This document shows, in pieces, positions 45,425 through 58,028 of a stretch of DNA of 64,000 nt. The DNA is taken from assembly GCA_032718565.1 (NCBI GenBank), contig JAVGVS010000484.1:152731-216730 (forward strand), read 5' to 3'. Each line of letters opens with the position of its first letter. Position 1 is the first letter of the stretch. Both the position numbers and the translations under genes were made by a program. Below the pieces are notes generated by a model. It had not been told where the DNA came from, made no database searches, and saw only the letters and a list, made by a program, of their open reading frames with translations. The DNA is from Distichodus sexfasciatus. Lineage: Eukaryota > Chordata > Actinopteri > Characiformes > Distichodontidae.

Positions 45425-45905
45425 GGCTGATTACTGGCCGGGGGGCGATTATCGTGGTCCGATATTAGGAATTTTGCTGATTATCGGTATCAGTGTTTCA
45501 TTTTGACCCTCGCCCATATTAAATAATTACAAGGTGCGCTACTGTGGCTCCACTGCCGTCTCCTCTCTCTGTGCCGTCTGCCTTCGAGTCGCTGCTTCAT
45601 TTAATGCCCCGCCCACAAGAGTTCAGAGCGTCAGAGTTGTTATTATACAGAGACATTCTATGGTTTAGTTTATGAAGAACAATAAGGTTAGTGCAGGTGG
45701 AGACACTTTTTTATCCATTTGGAATCCATCTGGATATAGAATAAAATGATTTAATAACAAATAATGCATTTTTCTATATTTATTTTTTACTCTCTAACAT
45801 TATAGAATGGAATAAAATATTTTCTGATTAATGGAAAATGAAGAAATACTGAAGTTTTGGCAACTGTTGAGCATTTGGACTGATTTCGGCCTATAACTAA
45901 TTTTT
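45425..45905. mobile_element. hAT-like remnants
   Basis: The ATTACTGGCCGGGGGGCGAT / CGCTACTGTGGCTCCACTGC block recurs near 49.4 and 60.8 kb; the following CATTATAGAATGGAATAAAA block is inverted relative to 39.4 kb. Confidence 0.5.
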
Positions 45906-47083
45906 GGCTAGGCCACTCCAGGAGCTTGAAATGCTTCTTACGAAGCCACTCCTTCGTTACCTAGGCGGTGTGTTTGGGAATCACTGTCATGCTGAAAGAC
46001 CCAGCCACGTTTCATCTTCAATGCCCTTGCCGATGGAAGGAGGTTTTCAGTCAAAATCTGACGATACATTGCCCCATTCATTCTTTCCTTTACACGGATC
46101 AGTCGTCCTGGTCCCTTTGCAGAAAAACAGCCCCAAAGCATGATGTTTCCACCCCCATGCTTCACAGTAGGTATGGTGTTCTTTGGATGCAACTCAGCAT
46201 TCTTTCTCCTCCAAACACGACGAGTAGAGTTTTTACCAAAAAGTTCTATTTTGGTTTCATCTGACCATATGACATTCTCCCAATCCTCTTGTGGATCATC
46301 CAAATGCTCTCTAACAAACTTCAGAGCCAGGCCTGGACGTATGCTGTGGCTTAAGCAGGGGACTGCGTCTGGCACTGCAGTTGAGTCCTGGCGTGGTGTG
46401 TTACTGATGGTAGCCTTTGTTACTTTGGTCAGCTCTCCATGGGTCATTCACCGATCCCCCTGTGTGGTTCTGGGATTTTTGCTCACCGTTCTTGTGATCA
46501 TTTTGACCCCACGGGGTGAGATCTTGCGTGGAGCCCCAGATCGAGGGAGATTATCAGTGGTCTTATATGTCTTCCATTTTCTAATAACTGCTCACAGTTG
46601 ATTTCTTCCTGGCTGCTTACCTATTTCAGATTCAGTCTTCCCAGCCTGGTGCAGGTCTACATTTTTTTTGTTTCTGGTGTCCTTTGACAGCAGCTCTTTG
46701 GTCTTAGCCATAGTAGGTTTGGAAGTGTGACTGTTTGAGGTTGTGGACAGGTGTCTTTTATACTGATACTTGAGTTCAAGCAGGTGCCATTAATACAGGT
46801 AACAGGTGGAGACAGAGGGCCTCTTATAGAAGTTACAAGGTCTATGAGAACCAAGAATCTTGCTTGTTTGTAGGTGACCAAATACTTATTTTCCACCATA
46901 ATTTGCACATAAATTCTTTAAAAATCAGACAATGTGATTTTCTGGATTTTTTTTCTCATTTGTCTCTCATAGTTGGTCATAGTTGAGGTATACCTGTGAA
47001 AATGACAGGAAACTCTCTCATCTTTTTGAGTGGGAGAGCTTGCACAGTGGTAGCTGGTAGCTGACTAAAATACTTTTTGCCCC
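45906..47083 (-). mobile_element. Tc1/mariner element, 3'-truncated
   Basis: The right edge (minus-strand 5' end) carries a long Tc1 terminal repeat, ending GCTGACTAAAATACTTTTTGCCCC on the plus strand from 47,061. Transposase pieces run leftward: MAKTKELLSKDT near 46,710, then a 169-codon frame at 46,447-45,938 with ENVIWSDETKIELFGK and TVKHGGGNIMLWGCF. The element stops at about 45,906, before the last catalytic acidic residue and the second terminal repeat, so it is dead. Frames also shift upstream of 46,447. Confidence 0.9.

Positions 47084-47089
<6 letters not shown>

Positions 47090-47122
<33 letters not shown>
47090..47122. repeat. GT/TA microsatellite
   Basis: (GT)n then (AT)n at the Tc1 edge. 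Confidence 0.9.
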
Positions 47123-47126
<4 letters not shown>

Positions 47127-47514
47127 TACTTATCCAGGGAACATTAAGTATAGTAGTTAGCTACTCTACTAGTTACAGAGAACAAGTAGTTAACTTCATC
47201 CAATCTGTTTAATCCAGTAATACTTTTACTGTTGGATATTCTTAATGCTGTAGGTTACTCTTTAAGCCAATTAATAAATACAATGTGAAGCATGGCGTCA
47301 AATCATAATCATAAAACACATTTTTTCTAATTTCATTGAGGTTTTGAGTAGAAGTTAAGATGCTTGCTAGTGGAGAGGAAAGGTTTTTATATTTGCAGAG
47401 TGCAAGGCAGCGTTAAAGCAGCATGGGACGTTTACAGAACGGCAGGAAAATTTGACTAAATAATCAGGGTGACAATGATCAGGGGGAGAAAAGCAAACAG
47501 ACTTGTGTGTCGTG

Positions 47515-47995
47515 TCCAAAAGTTTACATACACCTGGGCGTGAAAATAAACTCCTTCCATTCTGATATAATTTCCTGTTTAACATTCATCATTCAGTGCA
47601 TTCCTACAATAATTCCAACTAATCTTCTTCATTTCCATGAATGATAACAGCAACTGTTTCACTTTCAGTGGTTTTATTTGCAATGCAATTATTGAAGTTA
47701 CAAAATAAGCAGGACCAGTTTATATAAACCCAACTTCTTTTGACTTTTCTTAAGTTCATTCCTAAAATTCTCCTATAGGATTTAAAACGGGCTTTTAAAC
47801 AGTATTGGCTGTCGATTTTGTTCTGCTGAAGCCATCCCGTGACCAACTTGGAGGTACGCTTTGGGTTGTTGTCTTGTTAAAAGGTCCAATGACGTCCAAG
47901 TCCCAACTTTCGAGCAGACTGCTTCAGGTTCCCTAGTATGTCAGATAATCCTCTTCTTCATGAGTGCTGCCATCTGCTTACGCAGTGCTCCTGGA
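47515..47995 (-). mobile_element. second Tc1-like fragment
   Basis: Left AAAAGTTTACATACACCTGG, a Tc1-type terminal repeat start, and right TTGTCTTGTTAAAAGGTCCAATG with CAACTTTCGAGCAGACTGCT, found antisense in fish Tc1 transposases. Much is deleted. Confidence 0.6.
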
Positions 47996-47999
47996 CACT

Positions 48000-49060
48000 G
48001 AATCGAAACACGATTCTTTCTGTTGATTCCAAATTGATTCATGCATTCCGAAAAAATCGATTCATATTGTTCAACTAACGTAATGGCACTAGTTTACTTT
48101 CCACAAGTTCAGCTCGACAATCCTATAGATGGTGCAATGTTGAAATCTGCCCAGATAGACCTTCTTCATTTGAGCATGCTGGAAATCCAGTCAGTATGCG
48201 TACATATGCATTACATTTAATAAACTGCATTTGATTCAGTATGATTATTTTGTTGATCTGCAACAGTCAAATGGGATAAGTAACTCAAAACAGCAATCTG
48301 AAAACAAATTCATGTATTGAATCGTTTAGGAATCGTTAATGCGATTTTTGAGCCACAAGAATCAGAATCCGTCGAATTGTGGTTACTGCAGATTGCTAAC
48401 CCTAATAAGTGAATGAGATACTGATTTTATTGTGATTAATAGTACAGCCCTACACTACACACAACACATTGCAGACAAGGAGAACCTCAACTAGATCCTG
48501 TTAACAAGCACATAAAGCCACTCAACCCCCGTCAAAATTTAGCGTGTCAGGGAACAGAAATGTTACCATCAGAAAAAAGAAAGAATGTTTTGTCTCAGTC
48601 ACAGCCCTTACAGAACACTTTCCGGAACACATTTGTTTCAATCTGGGCTCCGACGGACGTGCTTTGCATCTAATGTGAGCGTTATAACGAGCTGAATTCT
48701 TGCAGTCTCGCGGCCAGCTGGCAATTTGCTGGGAATGGCTCTAAAAACCGACAAGAGGCATAGTATTAGAGTAGGAAGTTAGATATTAAAACTTACATCT
48801 CCAAAGGCAACATTGTGTCATAAACGTAGCTCAAACCAACAGGCATAAGATGAGGGCTGATAATGCTCAATTACGTAACAGTAAGCCAAATCCTGTGTTG
48901 GTATTTGCGGTTTTAATTCAATTTAGGAGAGCAAATTGGAACCCAAAAAAGTCTCAGACATCATGATCATGAAAACAGCATAAATAGTAGAATAAATCTT
49001 ATAAAGTTAGACTTCAAAATAGATTAAAATCTAGTGGTTTAATATTTAACATTTTTGTTC
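48000..49060. other. intergenic; repeat remnants only
   Basis: A GATTCATGCATTCCGAAAAAATCGATTC type remnant around 48,040-48,420, then unassigned AT-rich DNA. Confidence 0.35.
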
Positions 49061-49092
49061 GATTTATAATTAAGTTGATTGCTATAAAACAA

Positions 49093-49095
<3 letters not shown>

Positions 49096-49158
<63 letters not shown>

Positions 49159-49205
49159 TATATTTATATGTATATAAAAAAAAATATATATATATATATA
49201 TATAA
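49096..49205. repeat. AT microsatellite
   Basis: (AT)n with short interruptions. Confidence 0.95.
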
Positions 49206-49329
49206 ACACTGTAATCCTTATTGGGCTGGGCGGCGGAGCCTATTCAGGAACCTCTCTGAACTTCAAAGGCGTCAAACATACATTTAAATCTAAAGTTTGA
49301 GAAATCTACAGAGGACAGCATTATATCAG

Positions 49330-49600
49330 GCGATCTGCAGTAAGAACTGCGACCCGATTATCAGGCAGCCCGACTGGTCGAGCCTTACTGCAGATCGCCT
49401 TATCAGGATCCGATATTATCGGTATCGGTGTTTAGTTTTAACCATCACAGATACTAAGTAATTACAAAGATTACTACTGCGGCTCCTGCAAATCTCTTCT
49501 CTCTGTGCGTTTGCTCTCGACTGCGCTGCCTAATTAATTTGATGTCCTATCAAATCGGTTATTAGCCCGTTAACTAGCAATAATCGTATCGTGCTCGTCC
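49330..49600. repeat. hAT-like remnant
   Basis: CGATATTATCGGTATCGGTG, then GCGGCTCCTGCAAATCTCTT, related to 45.4 and 60.8 kb. Confidence 0.45.
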
Positions 49601-49609
49601 TAGCTTTAA

Positions 49610-50570
49610 TGTCGGTGGGCCTCTAACTGGCAGTATAACTGATTCTAATCCTGCCATTTTTAAATTTATAAAATATTTGGCGTATAATTAAATCTTTTAA
49701 ACCTGCAGGTATCACAATGTCTGCTATGATACGATTTCGACTCCATTCAGTTCCAAAAAGTTGAAATTGTAAAAATTAATGTTTTAAGTTGAAAAAACTA
49801 TACATCTTTGTGACCGCATATAATGGTATCAATAAAGTGGTTTTAGTTGTGCCGAGACTGTGACTGGGAATCCAACACTACGCCACAAAGCCCCAAGTTG
49901 CTCAGGCTGTTCTTGCCAATTACTAAAACTAAAGTCAACGTCTGGTAAATGCTGTAAACATAAAGTAAACTTTTACTACTTCTGACTACAAGTCACGTTA
50001 CCGGTTTTAGGAGAATTAAGGGCTAAAGAGCTTGCTAATAGGTCAGCGCTCACATCTGGACTCTGCTCATCGAATCCGGAGCCTCACCAGGACCATGGCA
50101 CAATAAGCCCGCCATCCTCTTAGTGCAGGCGTCCCAGAGTCCCCAGGGACAGTTCACACTTCCCCATGAGGAAGGCGCTACTGAGGCTACTGCTCGCCTG
50201 CAGACAGGAGAGGAGAGAAATCTGAGTCAAGTGCGTGCAGCTCAAACTGAACCAAAACCAATAGAACTGTTTCATTTCAGTTTCTACACTACTCTTACAG
50301 ACAAGATGTACTGTACATGGTGTTGATGTTGAGGCGCATCATAACTGCTGCTGTTTCCTAGCAGCTCTGTAATGAACATGTTGGCATACACTTGGAGTAA
50401 ATCCTGGGATTTCATGTGATGCAATATTACAACGGTTCGACGTCTGCCGAGATCACAAAATCTGCTACAATACTGATTCAATATATGAGACAGGCTGATT
50501 TCACACTCATGATGTTAGGAATTCTTCCCTTTCAGGACCTTTATTCATACGGTTCGGTTTTTGTGATCTT
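49610..50570. other. intergenic; no recognised gene
   Basis: Includes a worn SINE tail at 49,885-49,975. A short GC-richer stretch at 50,100-50,220 has no conserved peptide. Confidence 0.35.
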
Positions 50571-50577
50571 CCCTTTC

Positions 50578-50735
50578 AGGACCAACACGTAAGCAAGGTA
50601 CCGTCCCCAGGCATTTTTCTCATCAACCAGCTGTCCTGCTCGCCTACGGTGGAGTCAGATGCAGAGGTCACATGTTGTTGTGGTGCACTGTGCTGTGGTG
50701 GTGTGTTCACGATAACAATCATTCACTCACTCTAT
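50578..50735 (+). mobile_element. tRNA-derived SINE, 3' part
   Basis: GCAAGGTACCGTCCCCAGGC through GTTCACGATAACAATCATTC; head lost. Confidence 0.7.
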
Positions 50736-50859
50736 AAGTATATATAACAATCTATAAATATACTGTATATAACAATCACTTTTATGACTATGCAGGAGTG
50801 TAAACGTACCATGGATTTAAAAGACTTCCCTACGTTTGAGCGGACAGAGCACACAATCT

Positions 50860-51232
50860 GTATTATACGGGATTACACAATTTTCTTTGCGCAACTATGC
50901 TGCAAAATTCAGCCAATCCTGCAAAAATCTACCCGACCGACCAGTCAGTCATTTCCCGCAAAACGCGTTGAGCCATACATCAGCGAACTCACCTCCTTGT
51001 TACGTTTGGAAGACAAAGGAAACACGTGTGATAAAAATATCTCACATTTACCTTCAAAAATAAGCAAATGATTAATGGTTAACAAAAACAATTGTTGTTT
51101 TGACCACCTTTATCCTGCCACTTTGACAAAGTGCAACTTTCACTTTAATTTTGAAAAACTCTCCCACAAATCTGGCATTTGAAACACCAACAATCTCAAA
51201 AAAGACTCACGAAATCCTGGAGGAACTGATTA
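50860..51232. mobile_element. non-autonomous DNA transposon, CTCCAGGATTTC family, copy 2
   Basis: Shares the CGCAAAACGCGTTGAGCCAT, CACTTCCTTGTTACGTTTGG-like and ACGAAATCCTGGAGGAACTG blocks with 30,641-31,087. Its 95-codon open frame is not a gene. Confidence 0.6.
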
Positions 51233-51239
51233 TAACTGC

Positions 51240-52340
51240 ATCTGAGGACAGAACGCACATGCTTTACAAACTAGTTCAGAGGAAACAAACACAAAAGACA
51301 CCTGCTCGCTCCAACATCAAAAGAACAAGGGGATGCTGATGCAAGACCACAACAAGAGATTTCGCTTTGCCTGGGGAGAGGGAAGCTGAGACAGAAACAA
51401 GGAAGTTAGCACGACAACAGCGAAACCCTCCCCACCATCACGACTAAATAGGACTGACATGCATCCCACGAAAAGAGAGTTGAAGACAGGACTCACCATA
51501 AACAAGTGGGGAAACCAAACCAAGTTTTGAAAGTCTGTGAAAAAAACGCGGCTAAGAAGTACGACAGCACCACACATCAATAGTCTCCCGAAATCCCAGT
51601 GAAGCAGGACTGACAGACATCCCACCCGAGAGAACAGGAGAGAGAGAGGGGGAGGGAGGGAGAGTGGGACTGGGAGAATGAGGAGAGTAAAGAGAGGGAA
51701 CAGAGGAATAGAGGGAGCAAGGAGTCAAAAAACGAAAAGAGCAGGAAATGTCTGTTTAGTTGAAAGATTACAAGCCGGTGCCGAGTCATTTCCTGTTTTG
51801 GATCAGCTGCTTTTTTCCTCGAGGGTCCCAGGCCGAGCGGCGACGGTTCCGTCCTCCTACGGCAAAATAAAACTCAACTATTATTAACTATTAAGTCTTT
51901 TATTAGACCGCATTTACGGTATTTTTAGCGTGATTTTCATAAACAAGCAGGAAGAGAAGCCTTGCGTGGACGACGCAGCGCTATTGACGCTCTCGCATGA
52001 ATGGGAAGAAATGCCATTATGTAAAATACATGTTTTATCACGACCCGATATTACATTGATTCAACATCTTTCAGCATCACTTATATGACTGTGACTTCGT
52101 CGATATTGACTCAAACAGCTGGATCGGAATCTCGGCTGACCAACTCCTGGGGCTAATCTATAGGACCGATCTATTCATCTATTATTATTATACATTTTCT
52201 AGAGTTTGTGCTGTACACACACTCCTGATCAGCGTGCACACACTGTGCTGTGGTGCTTGTGATACTGCAATGAAAGAGTGGTTACTACATTGTTTTAGTT
52301 AAAACCATATTCAATCAAGCATTTTCGCTTCGCATAACAG
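51240..52340. other. intergenic; no recognised gene
   Basis: A GA-rich patch at 51,630-51,740. Nothing else recognised. Confidence 0.4.
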
Positions 52341-52352
52341 AATAATATACTT

Positions 52353-52961
52353 GTGACCCTCCACAGCAAAACCAATCGCCTTCATAGCAGGAGGTTCAGC
52401 TTTATGCATTTATGTTGCGTGGGGTAGAATAGTTTTGTTTTGAAACAGTGGACGGTCTATACTGTACTGTTGTGAATAAATTTGGCTAAATATCTTACTC
52501 TTTCCATCCTAAAAACCTGACTTTCTTGAGGTGAGGAATTCAATTCCAGCAGAATGTTAAAAAGTTCCGTTTTGACGCTCTGCTATCGCTAAATCCACTG
52601 GTTGACTAAGCGTGGTTTCTCGGAATCCATCTTCGTCCCAAGTTCCAGTTAACCTAACGTGGGTAGGCTATCCATGTAGCTGTAAGATACAGCGTAGGCT
52701 AATGTCATCTAAGCGTAACATGACCGCGCAAAAGCGTCTGTGAGTGCTCTGGCGACAGTCAACTTCACGGGCAGATTTCTCCAGTTTCTTGCCCGGTGTG
52801 ACAGGAGAAACTCCTTTGAATCTTGATATCTCAGTCATATAGTCGATTCATTCCCATATAAATTATGCGTTTTTAAGGTTGATTTAATAACACTTTCATG
52901 AAAACATAATAACTCAATTTGGAAAATTTGTGACAAGCGACTGGTTTTGCCGTGGAGGTCA
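52353..52961 (+). mobile_element. MITE, GTGACCCTCCACGG family, full-length copy
   Basis: About 609 bases with both ends: GTGACCCTCCACAGCAAAAC on the left and ACTGGTTTTGCCGTGGAGGT on the right. It contains the AACAGTGGACGGTCTATACT and TTGATATCTCAGTCATA landmarks. It is the fullest copy in the window. Confidence 0.8.
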
Positions 52962-53439
52962 TATCAGTCCCTCCTCACAGAGGAACACAACTTCATTAAA
53001 ACTGGTATCGGATGGAATTATAGGGGATGGGCACATTTAAAAGCCAGTATTGGCACCGATATTGGAACTGCCAAAGTTCGAATCAGTGTCTTCCTACAAT
53101 TAAGCATATATTGACAGAATAGTGAGCAAAACAAGGAAGGCAACACTACAAAAGCCAGAAAGCACACAATTTTGCACAAATTTGTTTCGTAACCATTAAC
53201 TGCTCTCAGTCTCCAATTCAGGAATTCTTTATTCATATATTGCCTTGAATGATCATAAGACTGTACAAATTAAGATATACATCCTATTAGTTGGTATTAA
53301 TACTGGTATCAAATCATCACCCAAAGCCCAGGTATCAGTATAAGACACGAAAAAGTTGGATCGGTGCATCCTATAGACTTCACTTTTAAAGTGTCCGAGA
53401 AGGCATCTCAACACTTTTATAAGGGGTATATACGATGAC

Positions 53440-53880
53440 CGTTACGGCTGCAACAACTAATCGATCAAAATCGATTATTAAGACAGTTGGCAACTAATGT
53501 AATACTGGATTATTTGAGTCTACGTTATTATACACATACATACGGTAACTGCTCCTAATGTGTGTGGTCAGTAAGCTAACAAAGAAGCCGCAGTGGCAGC
53601 AACGACCTGAACATTTACTTGATATGTTCAGTGATCATTCTGGCGTGTCCACAGCGTTATTGTGGCCAGCGACTCTCTCTCTCTCATGTGGAAACGCCGT
53701 CTTCAAGCTCTCCCAGAAATGAGTCAAAAATAGGTACAGTTGATGAAAAACACAGTTTGGTTTATTTAAAAAATGCTGGAATTAATTGTTTTTCTTTTTA
53801 TCAGATTAATAATCGATTATTAAAAAAATAATCAGCAGATTAGTCGATTAACAAAATCTTAGTTGCAGCCATAATGACAA
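53440..53880. mobile_element. hAT-like element
   Basis: Left ACGGCTGCAACAACTAATCG, right AATCTTAGTTGCAGCCATAA form imperfect inverted ends. Confidence 0.6.
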
Positions 53881-53884
53881 TGAT

Positions 53885-55360
53885 GGGGTTTCTTTTATAC
53901 ATCGGCATATTCACAGTGGCAGTGGTTCAAGTCGGAAATATTGGACGGTGGCGGCAATGTTGTTTGTGGACCCAATCAGGCGAGCATGAGTCACTCAGGA
54001 AGCTGTAAATGTGACTTCTGTTTAGCGCTAACCAAATATTAAGAAAACCGTAGAGGCTCAGTCCTTATCTCGTGATAAGCTCCTGAATTGTCGACATCGA
54101 AAATCAGAAACGGAGCCAGTAGGGTCATTACTCCTGAGATGGAGAAGGAGGAGGAGGAAGGAATGAACTGGGCCACGGAGAGCAGAATGTGATGGATCAC
54201 TCAGACACTGCAAGTTCCCCTGGCCTATTTATAGAGGCCTTGCGTGACTGGATTACAGTCCCGTTTCGTCAATGTTTAAACTGTTTTGTACGTAGCGATT
54301 ACCTGTGCATGAAACCCCGCTCGTGCCGAACTTTCCTTTTGTCGTCCCTGCTTTCAGTCTGGGCTTAGATAAGGGCTGAGCAATACAGAATAAAATTATG
54401 TGATAACTAATAATGCATCTTTCTATATTTTTACTCACTAACACTACAGAATGTAAAAAATCTGATTAATTGACTCATTTTGGCCTACATATCATTTTGG
54501 ACTCATTTTTGACATGATGGCATTACACACGAGAGTTGTTTGACATGATGGCGTTCCACACAATAACGCAACAAACTCACGTCTCAGAGTAAACAATGAA
54601 AACATTGAGTAAATGGCTGCATTGTGAGTAGAACGCTGGTTGTTTTTGTTATTTATCATTTGACTGAACTGGAACAATGTAGTAAATGTCGGACTTCACT
54701 GTGAGAGACTCGCGCGCTAACAAACAAACAGAAATGGCAACAAGAGCTGGTGTTGTTAAGGAAATAAACCTGTATAATCTCGTGTAATTTGCTTTTGGGG
54801 TTGTAGTTTGTTGTGCTGCTTGTTCTGCTCATTGTCATTTCTATATGTAGGAATTAGTGTAAATGTCAAACAAATTGAGTGTGAAAAAACCTACAATTTG
54901 CAGATCGGTTCCATAGATCAGCTCAGCTATTTGAATCGTTATCAGATCGATGTCCACATATCGGATCGGTGCGTCCCTAATGACGTTACGGCCTTATGAT
55001 AACTAAAGCGAATAACACCGGTTACCTTGTTAAAATTGCACAGAGGATATGTTTCATTTACAGTACAAACCTTGTCATTAAATTATAAGGTCAATAAATC
55101 TCACAAAACAAAATAATTGAAATTTAATGGTCATCCTCACAGCAGCTTTGCCAGGCTCAAACGGAGAGTAATCTAACCCAAAGCAAGCAAACGCCATCAT
55201 CACAAATCTCATTCCCGGCCACTTGAAATGTTGAATAAACGTTCATAAACACTTAATAAACTTTCATAAGCATGTGCTAAGAGTTTAGAGTTAAATACTG
55301 GCCGGCTCAGGCCTCTGACCGTACCGGGCTACAGAACTGAAGCCATGTTATTGCGGAATA
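53885..55360. other. intergenic; hAT remnant and unassigned
   Basis: 54,390-54,700 carries the CAACCAGCGTTCTACTCAC block (inverted) of the 39-kb family. The rest is unassigned. Confidence 0.4.
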
Positions 55361-55431
55361 CTTTTGAGAAACGCTGACACTGATGACCTTAGACAGACAT
55401 CACAGAAGTCAACAAACTTCATCCTAGAACG

Positions 55432-55433
<2 letters not shown>

Positions 55434-55472
<39 letters not shown>
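55434..55472. repeat. GT microsatellite
   Basis: (GT)n. Confidence 0.95.
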
Positions 55473-55474
<2 letters not shown>

Positions 55475-55790
55475 CAGTCATGGACGTTGCCGCATGACAA
55501 AAGGCAAATACCTGTATGTGAAAGAAAACACGACAGGCCTCAGAGCTTTAATTCTATAAAAACATCACTTCAGACTGCAAACATGACAAACACTTTGTGC
55601 TCAGGAGTTTTACACACGGCAGCAGCAGAAGCAGCAGCTACTGTGCAAGACCACAGCTTTGGTAAGAACGCTGGCAGTGCGGTTAAAAATGCACCAATCC
55701 ATCTTTTCCAGTTCCGATACGGATACTTTTATACTACTTTTAAACTTTTTGTCTGCAAAGTGTCGTGGGGGTCTGAAAGAGTCTGTACAA

Positions 55791-55793
55791 ATG

Positions 55794-55836
<43 letters not shown>
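55791..55836. repeat. ATA trinucleotide repeat
   Basis: (ATA)n; its poly-Asn or poly-Ile frames are not coding. Confidence 0.95.
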
Positions 55837-55838
<2 letters not shown>

Positions 55839-55839
55839 T

Positions 55840-56460
55840 ATATTTCCATCACTCCAATTTAGTACTTGTCTCTTTCCTCTCTCTCACGTCAACAGCGAGT
55901 CCCATAATTCATCATTACCGGATTTATTAGTCTACATTATAAGCGTTTCTTCCTTTGTGACAGCTGGTCCTCCCAAGGCCACAAAAATGTGACAACCGCC
56001 ATATTTATCCATCTTTTAGGGGACAAGCGGATCCTCACAAGCAACTAAAAACCTGCACACACACAGATACACACCCACCCACACACTCATTAGACACAAA
56101 AATCATTAAGCAGATAGCCCATTAAGCATCTCCAGAGAAGCCAGCTGTTGTTCTCATTAGACTCGTTTCTCTTTTCTCCTCGACAAAAGACAAAAACACT
56201 CGCATATGGAGCATGACTTAGCGGAGCTGCATCCGGCACAGCGAGGACACGGAAGCAATTCGGCTGCATCCATCACCTCCAGCTAGAGTCCGTCTCCAAC
56301 GCAGCTGGAACAAGATTTCAGGAGACAGACTGACAGAAGTAGAGGCATGATGCAAAATGATGCAAAGAAGAATTGTGCAGCAGGCATCACATCACATCAT
56401 GGTTGTTATTTCATCGTTATTTCAACAAGGAGGCTGCAGAATTGAGTCAACTGTAATTTA
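55840..56460. other. intergenic; no recognised feature
   Basis: Unassigned. Confidence 0.4.
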
Positions 56461-56469
56461 GGTCTAAGC

Positions 56470-56754
56470 TAGGGCTGGATTTTAAAAAAATCGATTCACC
56501 GATCAATATCGATTCTCGTTCGAAAAATACGATATCGATTCAAAAATTCGAAACCAAATAGAGCCATGGATGAAGCTGCTCCGCTAAAATCACCATCTGG
56601 CCTAATTTTATAACCAAGCAAAACTAGTACTGACACAAAGAAATCTCTAAATAAATCGATATTGAATCAAATCGAATCGAGAATTGAATCGGATCATGAC
56701 CTTGTGAATCAGAATCGAATCAATTCAGGAAATCAGCAACGATACCAAGCCCTA
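56470..56754. mobile_element. short hAT-type MITE
   Basis: 285 bases. TAGGGCTGGATTTTAAAAAA at the left, CAACGATACCAAGCCCTA at the right. Flanks gtctaagc and atctaagc match at seven of eight bases. Confidence 0.75.
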
Positions 56755-57229
56755 ATCTAAGCTGTTAAATATAAAACCATCATATAAAATCAGCCATAAC
56801 TTTACGACCTCTGGTAGGTGAAGTGAATAACTCAGGTCACCTGGCTGCAGGTAGAGCTGTGCGAGATCACTTTTTCTACATTACTTCACATTGCACGGAC
56901 ATTGGTTTAATAGCAGGATGTTCTTTTTAACTGGAATTTTTGTCGCAGCCAGAAAATCACCAAGCAATATCATTATGATATAATCCAAGGGTTTCCAACT
57001 GCTTCTTTCCCAGGGACCACCACTCAGACTAAGCAGTGTGAGTGTGGGAGGGAGATTTTCTTTGTTTTACTCTTAAAATATTTGCATTTAATTAATTATC
57101 CATAAAAATGCCCAAATCATTTGAAAATGTTTTGAAAGATGAATAAAGGTATGATTTTTAAACAGTGATTTCAGTAGTGAAAGTGGATTGCATAGTCACG
57201 GACCACCGATTAAAAATCTTTGTTGTAAT

Positions 57230-57900
57230 CGATTATGGTCTGCCATTGTGTCCATGCAGAATCATCCACATCTGCATCGCGACGCATCGATTATGCGATT
57301 CATTTCAACACCCCTACTGTGTGCACTCATCTCTGCTCAAAACACTCCATGCGCACTCATATGGGATGCCAACGGTGGCATAAATTGTCTACATTTTTAT
57401 GAAATTGACGGTAAAACCCTCATTTTTTACACTGTCTTAATTGTTAAAAGCACCTTTTTTACAGCGCTGTAATTTTTATGCTGTTTTTATACCACTGATA
57501 ATACAGCTTTTTGTGGTGCTCTAGCAACTTGTGGTCAATCGCCTCTTTTTACGGCATTAAAATGGGTGTAAAAGGCGGCACTGTTTGTGGTGCTCCAGTA
57601 AGATACCTTTAAGGCAAATTGTGGCACTTGTGGCATTCCACAGAGCTGAGTGCGAGGGCACAGAGTCTTTCGAGCTTGTGTAGACAGAACTGACCGAGAT
57701 AAGGCGCAAATACAGTGTAATACCACAGTATTCTCTGTCCCTACATCCATGTGGTGACTTCTGCAAACCCTCGTACAAATTGTGAACAAATATTGCAGTG
57801 TATTTTGCGACACCACAAAATAAACGACAGAGTATAATACGAAACGATAGACATTTTAATATCATACGATATATTTCATCGTATCGCTCGGCCTTAGTTT
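57230..57900. repeat. interspersed repeat related to 14,085-14,800
   Basis: Shared blocks in the same order; ends ATTTCATCGTATCGCTCGGCC. Confidence 0.55.
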
Positions 57901-58028
57901 AATGTCTTATCAATGTTTTCATTTTGGATTAACGCTATGAGCTTGTTGATGTAGGAACTGATGTATCAATGTGGATCGATGTATCATTACACCCCTAATG
58001 CCTAGAAATAAATAAATTAGGTCATAAC

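Noticed and set aside
50100..50230. Possible missing N-terminal itprid2 exon
   Set aside because: Translation shows no WLKDCR-like block and no suitable donor phase.
55795..55862. Poly-Asn/poly-Ile frames
   Set aside because: Trinucleotide repeat.
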